Shown in pieces: positions 25,330 through 38,485 of a stretch of 64,000 nt of DNA (the first letter of the stretch is position 1; every line of letters starts with the position of its first letter). The translations under genes and the position numbers were made by a program. This DNA is from Epiperipatus broadwayi (lineage: Eukaryota > Onychophora > Udeonychophora > Euonychophora > Peripatidae). Where the stretch lies: positions 4,234,059-4,298,058 of the forward strand of contig JAQFVV010006293.1 of the NCBI GenBank assembly GCA_028023455.1, read 5' to 3'. The notes below the pieces were generated by a model. The model had not been told where the DNA came from and did not search any database. It saw nothing but the letters and a program-made list of their open reading frames with translations.

Positions 25330-25460
25330 ATTCAAACCATGGACATCCTTTCTTTTATAGACTATTTATGCTAACAAGCATTAATTAGTACTTAGCCTCT
25401 ACCAACTTTCCTCTCATGAAATTAGCAATAGGTGACTCTCCATCAGCCTATGCTCCATAT
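25330..25460 (-). mobile_element. possible tRNA-derived SINE
   Basis: On the minus strand AGTTGGTAGAGGC is followed ~65 bp later by ATGGTTTGAATTC and a poly-A-like run, in the layout of A and B boxes. Weak. Confidence 0.25.
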
Positions 25461-28400
25461 AAATATTAATCTATTGGATGCCATTCTATTGGAACATCCT
25501 ATCAACTAAAACTGTCACTAATCATTCACAAATTATAGCAAAATAAAACAATACTAACAATAACAGTGGAGATATACATACTCCATTTTAAACTGCAGAA
25601 CCCTTAATGTATCAACAGACCTACCAAAATATACATGTCAAATGATCATTAATCATTTAAAATGACAACTATCCTTTTATTAGAGAGAGCACAATGTATT
25701 TAAGCAATAAAGATCAAACCTGCATTTGTATTCAAAGTGGACAAGTTCATTTCTATAGAAAATTACAAAATGAAAAAGGCTTATATCAAATTTTCTTTTA
25801 TATAAGAAAATAATTCGGTCATTCCAGTATATATATTTGATAAAATGTCTGCATATTCACCTCTTTAATAATATACATTAAAATTGGTTTTAAAATGTGA
25901 GAGAAGTAAATATTTTTATCACTCTCTCTAGATAAACGATATATATATATATAATTTCTGGTTTTCCCTTAACTAAAAAAAAATCTACATAAAATAGATG
26001 TATATATTTTACACATCCTTTTTTCTTTAACCCCATATATATATATTTTCATGCCACAACAAAACATATATATTTAAAAAAAAAAAAAAATTTCCAAACA
26101 ACACATCACATAAGTAATACTCATAACACAGCAGTAATAAAAAAAATAAGAGTACACTTTTATCCATTCAATTTTATATGATTCGTCCAAGTTATTCCAT
26201 TGTTATAAGTTAAAATAAGAATTAATATTGTGATGAGCAAACATTCCAGATAATGCATATATATATATATATATATATTTATTATCCTGTTTGATGCTAA
26301 TATATTAAGGCAATATTCAATACTTCTCCAAAGGAAAAAAAAATTATTTAATGGTTTCCGTACTGATAATTAAGAAGGCAATTAAAATTCACACTTCCAA
26401 GTGTATTATACTTAAAATTAGTTTATCCATTTTTCTGGAGATACTTTTCCTTAATAAATGAGTAGAATTTTATTCTCCTTAATATATATTTATTTATTTA
26501 TTTTTTTTAATGATTTATTGATTACGCTCTTTCCTCCATGGCAAATGTAACAACTTTAAGTAATGTTTAAACAGTCGGGGTATTTTTAATATTGTAAAAC
26601 ATTATTACAATGACATATATTTCTCAATAAAACTTTAACAGTAAATATTTATTTCATCCCATTCTTATTGGCAAAGTATGATGTGATTATCAATATTAGA
26701 AAGAATTTATCCAATTATCACTATGATATCTTTAGCATTTTAATTAATGGATAATTGATTATTTTTATCATTACATAGGTTCCCGCTATAAAAATTAGCA
26801 GACAATAGAGAATAGAATCACGCAATTATTTTCATGTTTACTTTATTAAAAGTTAGATGATTCAAAAATGACTTTTAAATTAATTTACTATATATATCAT
26901 ATATAACACTTGTTTTCAAAATTATCTTGAATTATTTTTTTCTTGATATTTTAACTTACAAACATAATATTGTTCGACTGAATAATAAGAATGGCACAAA
27001 ATTCAAACATAATCAACTTTTTAATTTATGTATAAAGAATTTGTGCATTATTTTTAAAGATAAGAGTTTAAATGTATAAATAAAGTAAAAGCAAAAGCTT
27101 ACTTTCTTTTGAATTTTCCTGGGTTTAAAATAAGATTTATGAGAGACAGTTAGGATGCATAAGGTTTCCATTTCTCCTTCTGTATAACTTCTTAGAATTA
27201 TCAATCAATAGAAGAATGGTGTTTAAATGACTGCAAGGTTTTGAGATTTTCTATTCCAGCATTTGTAGATAGCAAGATATTATCATTTCATTGAATTAGA
27301 TTCCAGAATTTTCTGATGTTTAGTTTTTTTTTCTTCCTTATTTTAGGTCAGATTTGAATTCTGTGGTTGCTTAGTTCTTGTTTTCTTAATTAGTCCACCC
27401 TCCATAACTTGGTTAGCTAATATATAGCTTGCTTTTATAATGCATTCTGGAGTGAATTGGCCAATAATTTTAATGTGCATAATTAATATTACCCCTTCTG
27501 GTTTCATTTTTAATAACTACCCATTATTATTTAAGACAGCTTTAGATATACTACATAAAAAATATGCTTAAGTAATTTACTGTAATGATTTATTTTACCA
27601 GACTTACAAATTTGATTTAATTATTTATTTCAATTGCTATTCAACAATAATAAAATAGTAACATATTTATCTCCCAAATAATAACAATACTTTTAAATTG
27701 TTATTTTAGTCTAGTCAGAGCTTAGACTGGGTTTGAAATCTAATCTCCACTCAAGCAAATTTCCCAGTGCATTCAAAACAATCTTTATTGAAAGCCACTT
27801 GTTAAGATTTTAATGCCAAATATATTATCATTTAAAATTTTGGATTATTTAATCCAGGGACCTAAATAAAAGGTCACAATATATATATATATATATATAT
27901 ATATGAATACACATATTCGAACATGGTTCAATATATATATATACATATGCCTCAGCATACACACAAACATTCCAGAAATTAATTTGATAGAACTGTTTTA
28001 AAGTAGGAAAATCGAATAATAATTTATAGAAAAACAAAAAAAAATACAATAAATTTATAGCAACAAGACATAATTATAATAAATAGATAAATAATTATAT
28101 CATCTGGCTTCCTTCGGGTTTCTTTCCATTACCATCTCTGGACTTAGTAACTTTTAAGTGTACTATAAACCATGACAACAAGGTGGTGAGGGCTTCACTT
28201 CTTCACAGCAAAACATAGACATTAAGGTGTTCATCATCATCAGCTAGCATCTTTGGCTACATGACAGCAGTATAGAAGTCTGGCTGGTGCACTAACATTG
28301 GGAGTTTACTTCATTAGCATTTTAATAATAAAATTTAGGCATTTTTATATTTTTCAGCTTTCTCTAGGCAGCATCCAACCAAGAGTCAATCATGCAATTC

Positions 28401-28750
28401 TGGAAAGACTATAATTTGAAGCTAGGCTTAGCTCTGCCTTCTTTTATAAAATTCTCCACTGCTTTACAACTAGAATATTTCTCTTAGTTCAGCAAACCCT
28501 TAACCACCCAGCAAACAAAACATAGCAAGGAAAACAATAAACTCAGAATGGACCCTTCCATTACCTGCTGAGAACCTTTTATAGCACACTTATAGCAATA
28601 CAAATTGAGTACCCCTCTTTCACTATTACAGCCATTATCTACAATTTCTTAGCTAATTGATCATGACACAGTTGATATAGCTTTTTAAACCTTTTTATAT
28701 TTCACTTCTTTCATTTTACACTCAGACTCTTTTAATTCCTCAAGGAGTTC
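25461..28750. other. gene-free AT-rich stretch
   Basis: TA and poly-A tracts (25940, 26070, 26256, 27880). The part at 28100-28640 is less AT-rich but shows no open frame or known motif. Confidence 0.5.
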
Positions 28751-28764
28751 TGTTTTACATATAT

Positions 28765-29776
28765 ACCTGGGTCTCATTTTATGCAGATTATTTTAATGCA
28801 ATTTTGAAGTTATGTGATTCATGTTTCTTCTTAATATCTTTCATATTTCACTATATTTATTAGATATCAAGAAATTTAAATTATTAATAACTTATTTTCA
28901 CTTGAAATACTTTTTTTTCTCAAAAATATAACATTATATTAGCAGCTAACATGAATATGGCCCGAAGCTGTATTTAGAATTTTAGCTTCTATGTAAATAA
29001 CCTATTTGTACTAATGAGTAAATAATAATAAATAAATTTATACTAATGAGTAAATAATAATAATAGATTTATACTTACATATAAAAATATCAGCAATAAA
29101 GATTCAAAAAAATTAAACTTTTAAAACGTATATTTTGTTATATATAACAGAAATAAATAATCTTTTAGATTTTTAAAATAAAAAATGAAGATTTTATAAT
29201 CTGAAAATAATCTTTCTAATGATAATGTATAATCTTTTTGTTTTGATTTCGATCTCATTTTTTAAATATAGAAACAGAAAACCATTAACACAGCATAAGA
29301 CTGAAAGTGGCGCTAGTTGTACATCACATCATGAATAAAAGTAAAGTGGCTAACAGGTTTCTCTGGGGATAATTGCTGACAGATTCTTGACTTCATTTAA
29401 GAAGAAGCTCCAATACATCACATCACATCGAATCTGATTTCTTTCCAGTTTACAAATGAATGCTAGCGGTAATGATTAAAATATGTACGAAAAATGTAAA
29501 ATTAACTATTGTAGTTAATAAAAAAAGTAAAAAAAGTTTGTCTTGTATTAATTTTTTTCAAATATTTGAAATTTTTTATTAGTCATACTTTATTTGTTTA
29601 TTTTTTTAATATGGATTTTAAAGTAATTTTTCTTTGTTGCTTTGCTTTTATGAGAATTCTGAAAATTACCGACCCTATCCCCCATTTTTCAAGGTAAGTG
29701 AAGTCTATTTTTGTGCAATTTTTTTTAATGTGAGTTTTCTGTGGAACCTATATACCACATAAAATGAGACCCAGGT
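28765..29776. mobile_element. ~1-kb interval with 19-bp perfect inverted ends
   Basis: ACCTGGGTCTCATTTTATG at 28765-28783 is exactly inverted at 29758-29776. The interior has no long frame. A non-autonomous DNA transposon is the simplest reading. The target duplication is not clear. Confidence 0.5.
29009..29072. repeat. 33-bp tandem duplication
   Basis: TACTAATGAGTAAATAATAA plus an ATTTATA end occurs twice. Confidence 0.7.
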
Positions 29777-30175
29777 GTAGTTTCTAATTTTAATTCAATG
29801 GAAATAGCTTTTTCCATCTTTACAAAAGATTCAAAACCAAAAAAAAAGCAAATCTGAGATATGACAAATTTTTAGATTCTCTCTGCTGATATTGGCCTTA
29901 AACTAATTTATTTTTTTAACAAAAAATATAATGCATAGAAGGACCATTTCTATCTATTAGTAAAATTTAAAATTAGCCACATAATAATAACCACAACTTG
30001 TTAATAGAGAAAAAACCCCATCAAAAATATACAAAACATTTTCAATTACTCTGTCTATCCCCCTTTCTTATATATTCTTGCTCATAAACAATTTATAAAA
30101 TAACCATAAAATTTGGCAAAATAATTTTAAAATTAGTGGTTTGAGAGCAAGTTAAAGCTGATGATCTGATGATTG

Positions 30176-30299
30176 GTACGTCCAGAAAAAAGGCAAGACC
30201 ACCTCAATGCCCCCCAAATGCTTCTGAATCCACTATCACCCTAGAAGTCTTCACTGCTCACGGAGTTGGTGGGTGGTACCATCCACTTTGAAAAACACT
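30176..30299 (-). mobile_element. hAT-like terminal fragment
   Basis: Read inward from 30299 the minus strand begins CAGTGTTTTTCAAAGTGG, a common hAT end, followed by GC-rich sequence. A mate was not found with certainty. Confidence 0.4.
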
Positions 30300-31087
30300 G
30301 ATCTAAACATTATTAAAATCTTGTGAAGCAAATATCAACTATGTCACACCACACCACAATCTTAGTTTTTTGTTGTTGTGCAGGTATAGTGGCTCCTCTA
30401 TTTACATGCAACTGATACCAGTTATTTTACCCTTGTGAATTGCAAAAATAATCTAAAATAGAAAGGAAATGCAAAATTTAATAGCATATTAGAAATTTTA
30501 TTATGTGTAAGTTTAAAAAAAAATCTAATCTATATTAATATATAATGCAAATGTAGCTTTAAAAAAGAGTAAAATTCAAATTAGTTTCATCTTCAAATGT
30601 GACAATATTCTTATAAATACATATAATTTATTATATTTATTATGCGTAATTTAAATTTATCTGATTGTATAAAGTTTAAATATTAAATATTATAATTTGA
30701 TTTAGTTAATAGAAACAGAAATATCAATGCATAAATTGTACATGTGAACTGAATTTATTAGCCATTATAGAGTTGATGGATAACAGTCTTCTTGTAGTGC
30801 ACCTTACAAGTAGTACACCCATCATACAAACATATAATCTCTATATGGAAACCAGACTCATAATTTTATGCTAAAGATATAAAATTATGAAATCATGTAA
30901 TAAAACTAGTAATGTAAATTCTGTTAGTATTATGGAGGATAGCTGCACCAGAATGATGTTGGCAACCATGGAACATCTCTAATGTCAATTATACCCTCTA
31001 CAGATCAATTGATTCTTTACCTAGAAACATAACAAAATAAACTCAACTTAACAATGATGGTATACCAAAATCAAAAATAAAAGTTTT

Positions 31088-31705
31088 ATATAAATTAATA
31101 TTACTTGTGAATTTTCCAGTAAACCAAAATGGCAGTCCATATTTTTGATAAATCTACAGTTTTGAGTAGTCTTAAAAAATGTTTACAAAAAATGCCTGCT
31201 AGGAAACATCACATTTAATATTTACATTTTATGTTTTTTTTGGATTAACTTATTAACAGAAAAGCGAATATATATATATATATATATAAGTACAATTTAT
31301 TCATCTCAGCTGCATGCACTTTAGGAGGGCAGAATCTCCTGCCTTTGGAAATAGTCTACAGCATCAGGTTCTGTGACAGAAACATTCCAAATGTTACTCA
31401 TTATGACAATTTACCAAAAAACTGCTGAAAAACAAATATGCTGAATTCAATAAAAGTATGATAACATTAAGAGCATCCTCTCATTTCTCATGTTTTAATA
31501 TACATAATTGAAATAAAGCTTCTTAATAAAATTGATTAAAATTATTTCTTTTTAAATTTAGCAATCAATTTATTAATTTTGTTTTAATTTAACAATTAAT
31601 ATATCTTCAGTAAATTATAGACCCTCGAAACTGTATATTTATCAAAAATATGGGCTGCCATCTTGGATTACACAAAAATTCATAATTAACAAATTAATGT
31701 GTTCA
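31088..31705. mobile_element. ~620-bp element with ~90-bp inverted ends
   Basis: The left end near 31100-31180 and the right end 31615-31700 are reverse complements with ~80 percent agreement by eye; both contain CCATATTTTTGATAAAT and the CAGTTT(T/C)GAG block. The interior contains a TA tract and no gene. Confidence 0.7.
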
Positions 31706-32464
31706 ATATAATGTTGATAAAATTATACTTCAGGAGAATCATCTTTTTTATAATAATTTAAATCTTAAAATTCTTAAGTTTATATTGATTATTGTTTGAA
31801 TGTGTTAACATGGTATAGATATTTTGTTTCAACTCATCTCATAAAACAAACAACTTTCATTGAATAAGCCAATAAATGTATAGAGAGTTTTGCCTGTTTT
31901 AACTTTCATTAAAGATAGTTCAAATCATATTGTAACTACTATTGAGATAAATAATTTATATGTATGTGATGTTTAAAAATCCTTTCAATACAAACTGATC
32001 CTATTCTTCTCTTCCAAATTTTCCTTCACTTTTTTATATAGAAGATTTCAATTCTCAAAGTAGTGTTTAGGGATATGTAAATGAAGATCAAGCATGTTGT
32101 CAATTTTTAAAATGGATAAATTAAATATCATGCACCCATTTAATTTACAATGCTGGAAAGGAGAAAATTTCCACTCAGGCAAATGGAGAACAAAAACAAT
32201 CTCTGATTTCTGTGCTGTATTGACAAAAATGGTTTACCATTACTTACTGAGCTATTGATATGGAATCAAGTCTAATCACTCTTGAAATCCTCATTTGTAT
32301 AATTGAAAGTTATCCTGTTTTGAGATCAAATTTAAGAAAAACTACTGAAATACATACTGACTATCTTGAAAAATATATTAATAGAATTTCTTCAATTCCT
32401 TATTGTTAAGATAAGTTTAATAAATTCATAATGATAGCTGGAAGAAAGTGTATTTCTTATGAAT

Positions 32465-33965
32465 ATTGAAAGCAATTCATTTTATTCCAGATTGGAACAA
32501 AACCAGTATGATTTGTTATTATCAATTTTTGTATACAAATGATCGCTAATAAAATTATAAAATGCCTGGATGATGACAGAAGAGAAAAGTGGACATAAAC
32601 TATGGTCAAATCAAACTTTATAAGAACTATTCATAAGACCTGATCACTGTTACAGAAACTTGGTAAGTGTAAAACTACTTCTAATAAATTATTTTTGTTG
32701 CTAATAATGAGTTTTGCCACTCTTATAGTCCAGAATTTTAAACATAAAATTGATAGAATGAAAAAAAATTATTAGAGAAAAATTGCAAACTTCTCTTTTA
32801 CAATGTTCCATTAACATCTATCTGATAAAAGTTATAGGTGTTCGTAAAATGAATACCTTGGATTGTCTTAAGTTAGAACAGATACCAGGAGTAGGCAGTA
32901 TACTTCTAGAATTTTTAAGAAATTTAGAACCTAAAATGAGACCTTGGTCAGAAAAATTATTCAATAACATTATTCATACAGAAACTATTTTAAAAATTTG
33001 GTAAAAAGCAAAATCATAGCAGTTTTAAAACCAAATAAATCTTTCACCAAATATTATTATTATACATTGCAGGCTGGTTTAGGATAGAAAGTAATTGCCA
33101 TAGACAAATTTTATCTTTAGCAACTCATATAGAAAAAGACATTCAAAATACACTAAAAACTAATGTGACCTTTATTGATCTGGCAACTACTTAAAATTTT
33201 GTCTAAAAAATTCTTAAATGCAGAAAAAGATTTAATTTATTTGTTAAAATGCTCTTATATAAAAAAAGTTCAAGTGATATTAAAATAATATTTATAAAAT
33301 TTTACAGATCATTCTCTCTCAGGTTTCTGTTCTTTCAGTATATTTAATACGTTCATCAGTAACATTCTTGGGAAAAAAGGCAAAATATTTATTTAAGCTA
33401 ATGATATTGTTTTGGCTTTCCTAAAATAGAAGCCTCTCAATAAGGATATTAAAAGATTAAAAATATTTTCCAAAGAAGGTTTTATTCCTAATCCAGTGAT
33501 GATAAATTTTGAACCTAACCATCAGGGAATCATCTTGTCATGTGAATATAATCTTTTGCAATAATAGACTAATACACAATTCTATCCCACATTATTTAGT
33601 AAAAATCTTGGATCACAGCTTAACTTTTTTTCACATTTAGCTAAGATTAAATTAAAATTAATTTCTAGAAATAATCTCATTGAAAATGTAGATAGCTCTT
33701 TTTGGATTTGATGGAAATACTTTAAAGACAACTTCTTCAGCAATAGCATGTTTTTCTAATGAATACTGTATCCCTGTTTGAGAAAAAATTCCCAAATTAA
33801 ACTTTTCAATATTCAATTAAATATTATGAAATTTATCCTTAAAACTATCCTAGATGTTTTTACAAAGCCAATGTCTAGATGCAATAGCATTTGATACTGG
33901 ATTTTTTGATCTGAAAAGAATAAAAATAAAAACAAAAACTTCTTTAGAATATTTAAAGGTAATCT
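32465..33965 (+). mobile_element. Jockey/CR1-type LINE relic
   Basis: A decayed RT gene. Readable in order: FIPDWNKTS and QFLYTND (~32485-32545, pre-RT region), the open stretch 32783-33004 (LEFLRNLEPKMRPWSEKLFN), IAVLKPNKSFTK (~33018), a degenerate palm with ANDIVLAFL (~33398-33425) where the YADD should be, and HLAKIKLKLISRNNLIENV (~33636-33692), typical of the region after the RT core. The sense is plus. The closest match I know is the group of LINEs usually annotated as jockey-like RNA-directed DNA polymerase. Stops throughout. Confidence 0.7.
32783..33004 (+). pseudogene. LINE RT fragment (fingers region)
   Basis: A 73-residue open stretch inside the LINE relic: the segment just before the RT fingers, followed after a stop by the VLKPNK motif. 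Its ATG is internal to the old gene. Confidence 0.55.
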
Positions 33966-34059
33966 ATAGACTTATGTTTAGTGATTAATGGAAACTCAAG
34001 TCCTTTATCAGCCAACAATGTAAAAAAAGTCCATAACTTTTAGCTTGACTAGTTATAAA

Positions 34060-34620
34060 CTTGAGGTAGTTAATCAATTTAAATACCTTGATAGCTTTTT
34101 GAGTAGAAAGAAGTCTTAAGTGTTAGAGAGCAATTCAGATTCCAATATGCTACTGTTGCATATAATATGTTAAAAGATAATTAAGTTAGTTGGGTATAGA
34201 TGTATTATTTTACCAAATTTATTATATGGAGGTGAGATGTGTTTTTATATAAATATGCGTAAAACATTCAGAAATTTTTTTAAAAAACATTTGTGAGATT
34301 AAAAAATGTGTGCAAAACCTATGGAATCTGATGCACAATAGCTTGAGTATGTGAAGTGATTGAACAATGATAACTTTCTAAAAAGTATTTTATAGTTTAC
34401 AGGAATTTGAGTTTTTGTAATAGGGGCAGATTCCTTTCTTTCTATTTACAAGATTATCTCAAAGAAACTTTAAAAAACTGCAATACTGATCATTTTCTTT
34501 GGAAATATTTGGCTAAGGATAGAATAAATGAAAGCTACAATTAAACAATATGCAGAAGCATTACAAAAAGTTAAATTCACTGAAGAAAAAATTAAAGATA
34601 GCATACAAGATATCAAATAA
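34060..34620 (+). pseudogene. probable second LINE RT C-terminal relic
   Basis: VNQFKYLDSFLS at ~34075-34110 resembles the KYLGS box after an RT core, and ILPNLLYGGEMCF at ~34215 resembles the downstream LLYGSE motif. Frames are broken and the clade cannot be told. Confidence 0.45.
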
Positions 34621-35619
34621 TTAGAATGAGAAACAAATGTGATATATGAGAGCTATGTGTGATTCATAAGTTTATATGTATAATTATCTCAAACTTTTGG
34701 ACATTTGATGATATAACCAACTGAGTACAATAGTTAATAATCTAGATGTAATTAAAAATATGCTCCCAGGCTGATAAATTAAATAGAAACATTTTAGACA
34801 TTAAGAATGCTATTTTGTTAGCTATGTATAGAATAATACCAAGTTGCTTTAAAACTGAACTGTATGGGTTTGAGTTTCAACATTGATTATAATTATAAAT
34901 CTAAAAGAAAACCATATATTTTAAAACAACTATAAGTTTTAAATTTTAAAAATTGTAGGACAGGCATTAAATGAAACAAATTAAGATAAAACCTACTATT
35001 TATTGTAGAAGCATAGGATATTAGTGTGAAAAATTATAGTAAAAAAAATCCAAAATATAGAATTGTGAAGAACAAACAGCCTTTTTTTCCAATTGGAAAA
35101 AAATAACAAAAACAAACAAATAAACAAAAAAAAAAAATCAATAATAATCTTTTTGTTTATGAAAATTATTTGTAAAAATATATTTATATATATGAATTTA
35201 TATTCATAAACCTATCTAGCATTGAACATTATTAGCATTATTATTTAAGTAATACATTGTTGGAGTGCAGTTCAAAAGTTACAACTGACTATTTGTTAGT
35301 CTGCTTTCAGAACAAGTTATATTCACTTGTTTAAAGAGGTTTATTTAAACGTCTTTATATCAATAATTGCACTTTCTGTGGTCAAGTTGCAATCTTTAAT
35401 ATCTATAAAATATATTAGACTATAAATCTCTACTTTTATTATTAAAAGAAGAAATCCTACTTTTATTGTTTAAAAAAAGTTATCTTGACAATGGATTAAG
35501 ATAGTTGATTGTTATTGATATTGGTATTATTTAAGGATTGATTACTTTCAATATATTTACAAACACTTATACATATTATAGGAATAAACCATCCTTGAAA
35601 AATTGACAAATGTTCGAAT
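34621..35619. other. gene-free AT-rich stretch
   Basis: No feature recognised apart from poly-A/T runs. Confidence 0.5.
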
Positions 35620-35630
35620 AAAACTGGAAT

Positions 35631-35718
35631 GGTTAGCACAGCTACTTTACAAGCAGTTGACCAGGGTTTGCTTCCTGGCCCATGCTTTGACACATAAAAA
35701 ACAAACAAACAAACAAAA
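35631..35718 (+). mobile_element. short tRNA-derived SINE
   Basis: A-box-like TGGTTAGCACAG, then ACAAGCAGTTG, B-box-like GGGTTTGCTTCC and an AAAC-repeat tail. Flanks AAAACTGGAAT (35620-35630) and AAAACTGAAAT (35719-35729) look like an 11-bp target duplication with one change. The head resembles the SINEs at 40760 and 59290. Confidence 0.65.
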
Positions 35719-36166
35719 AAAACTGAAATATAAAAAATGGTTAGTAAATAAAAAAAAAAATTTAAAAAGAAAAAGTGTTTTAAAGAATTTGTTGTTTTTG
35801 TAATTTTTAATAATAATAAAAAAAAAACGTACGAATAAAAAATATATGAAATCCATATAGTAAATATGAAGAAAAATTTAGAAAACAATTAAAAGTCCAA
35901 GAAACCTATTAAAAATTATAAAAAATAAACTTTGTATAAAGAAAAAACAAACAAAGTATCTTTACTTTGATTAACAAAAATGACAAAACAAGAAACTAAA
36001 TAAAAAAAAAAAACAGACTTATTAGAAAATAAAAAACAAACAATTAAACTTTAATCAAGAAAAATTTGGCAAAAAAGAAAGTCAAATTTCTGTTAAACAG
36101 GTATGTATTCAGAATAAATACAATTTATTTTTAATTCTATATGAGTTTTTAACTTTCCTTATGCAC

Positions 36167-36592
36167 TTGTAATTAGATATAAGCACTAGAAGGTGTGGGT
36201 TAAAAAAAGCTTGAAAATTGTTTACTGGAAAGTGAGGTACACAAACTCTCTCAGAATAGGATTCTTTTTATATATACACTTAATGTAATCCATTAACCAT
36301 GCTTTCAATATCTTGTAAGCACTATCATAATCATAGCAATGTATCTGAAAAGTCTAGATAAGAGGACTGACATAAATACTAGATATGACACCTCTTCTCT
36401 AGACTTTGCAGATACATTGCTATGATTATGATAGTGCTTACAAAATATTGAAAGCATGCTTACTGAATTACATTAATTGTGTGTGTATATATATATAATC
36501 CTACACTGAGGAAATTCATATATGTTGCTTCCCAGTAAACAATTTTCAAGCTTTTCTTATCTTGCATCTCCAAGTGCTTATTTCTAATTACA
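36167..36592. repeat. hairpin element with ~200-bp arms
   Basis: 36167-36366 and 36392-36592 are reverse complements with moderate divergence around a 25-nt centre. Shared blocks include TTGTTTACTGG, GCTTTCAATAT and GCACTATCATAATCATAGCA with their complements. A long stem-loop transcript is possible. Confidence 0.85.
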
Positions 36593-36849
36593 ATTAATCT
36601 AAAAAAATTTTAAAAAAATTATTGAAAAGATAAAATTTGTTACCTTTAAATTGTCTACAAACATTCACAAATTTATATAAGGTGAATGAAAAAAATTATA
36701 ATCTCTGTAATTCTGTTTTGGATAAAAAATATTTATTTTGTATTTATTACAGCAATAAATTGAGTGTAATAAGAATTATTATTTGAGATTTGTTTATTTA
36801 TTTTTAAAATTAATATTTTATGACCTGACAATGTCATGATCTTTGTCAG

Positions 36850-37065
36850 AAGAGTTACATACAATATTTTTTGATAATATTTACCAACCCATTCTCACAT
36901 CACTCTCACACAAAATAATGACTGGTTTCTATCCACATTTAATACCTTGTAGAGGGATTTAATTATAAACGTATGATCAAAGACATGTCAAAAATGTATG
37001 ATCCTCAAAACACACATTTCATGCTTAATCAGCAATCATCAGTTGGCCCAGACCATTGTTCAGTA
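36850..37065 (-). repeat. dispersed repeat family R1, copy 1
   Basis: It shares CTGGTTTCTATCCAC, TTAATAC.TTGT.GAG and GCAGTTGGCCCA-like words with 38205-38485 in the same order. Non-coding. Confidence 0.7.
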
Positions 37066-38204
37066 TATGATGTTTCCCCAAAAAATAAGATCGGGTCTTA
37101 TATTAATTTTTGCTCCAAAAGAATACTGTAGGGATTATTTTCAGGGGATGTCTTATTTTTCACATAAAAAATTCACATTTATTCATGTACAAAAATGTAT
37201 ATTTATTTAAATACTTCTCTTTATACAAAGCTATAAGATTCTTATTCCAGAAGCTTCCCACAATTCCTTTCTTATACTTGTCAGAATAGTCCTTTGTTTT
37301 TGTATTCATCTTATCTGGAAATTGGAATATTATTTTTTTTAAATTTACCATTAAATTGAATGATAATTCAAGACTTACAAGACAGGATTGATAACAAAAG
37401 TGATTACCATTAAGAATAGTTTGTCCACACAAAAGCAATAAAAAAAATGCAAGCACAAAATTTTCAGAAAATGTTTCTGTATTTCACACATGCACATTAA
37501 GTATGTCCATTATAACACATGATATATTGAATTATGACAATTCATATGTAACACAACCTTGTCCATCTGTTATCAAGCACACAAAATATAAACTCTTTCC
37601 AAATTACTTGCAATAACCCTGCTTGAGTATTCTTTTTAAAAACTTTTCTTTAGGAGAAAGATTGATGATTTAACTTAAGCTAAATTTTGATTATTAAATC
37701 ACTTTCATTATTTTAATAAAGTCTTTCAGGTGAATAAAATGTTTAAGAAATCAAACTAATTTTTCTCTTATCTTGAGTATTTAAAAGTTACCATGCTGAA
37801 ACTCTAAAAGTGAATCAAGCATTGTAAATCTTAAGAATTAAGTATAACTAAAATAAATATTTAAAAATATATAAATGAAATTATAAATGTTTAATGTCCT
37901 GACTTGTGGTAGATAAACTGTTTCTCTATACAGGTAGATTTACATTTGTTGAAAATAGTTAATGGGAAAATACAAAAGAATCATATAATTTACATTAATA
38001 TTTATTTAAATCATTAATGTCAATAATATTGTTTATTTATACATTCATTACTTCATAATTGAATTTGTCCATCATATGTTTCAATGGGAAAACAAAAACT
38101 GACTCTCAGGCTGCCAATGTTAACTAGGGTTTATATTTGGAGTAGGGCTTGCACTATAAGCATTCTCAAAAATCATGCTAGGACTTATTTTCTGGTTAGC
38201 TCTA
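37066..38204. other. gene-free stretch
   Basis: AT-rich; random short frames only. Confidence 0.5.
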
Positions 38205-38485
38205 GTTGCCTTTACAACTTTGACACAAACCACTTAATGAAAGTATATATTAAATTTTATTATCATTAATTAGACTATAGATTATCCAATAAAGAATAAT
38301 ATTTCTGTAGTGTAATTTTCACTGCATCACTCTCATGCAAGGTAGGGACTGGTTTCTATCCACTTTTAATACTTTGTGGAGAGATGTAATTATAAACATA
38401 TAATGAAAGACGTGAGATATATATATAATCTTCAAGATGTACATTTTGTGCTGAAGCAGCAGTTGGCCCATGCCACAATGTCTTA
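38205..38485 (-). repeat. dispersed repeat family R1, copy 2
   Basis: Its reverse complement contains CACAAAATGTACATCTTG, CTCCACAAAGTATTAAAAG, GTGAAAATTACACTACAG and CTTTCATTAAGTG, in the order found at 50765-50965. Confidence 0.8.

Noticed and set aside
22262-30299. One 8-kb hAT element joining the two hAT-like ends
   Set aside because: The ends differ and no 8-bp duplication could be matched; two separate fragments are more likely.
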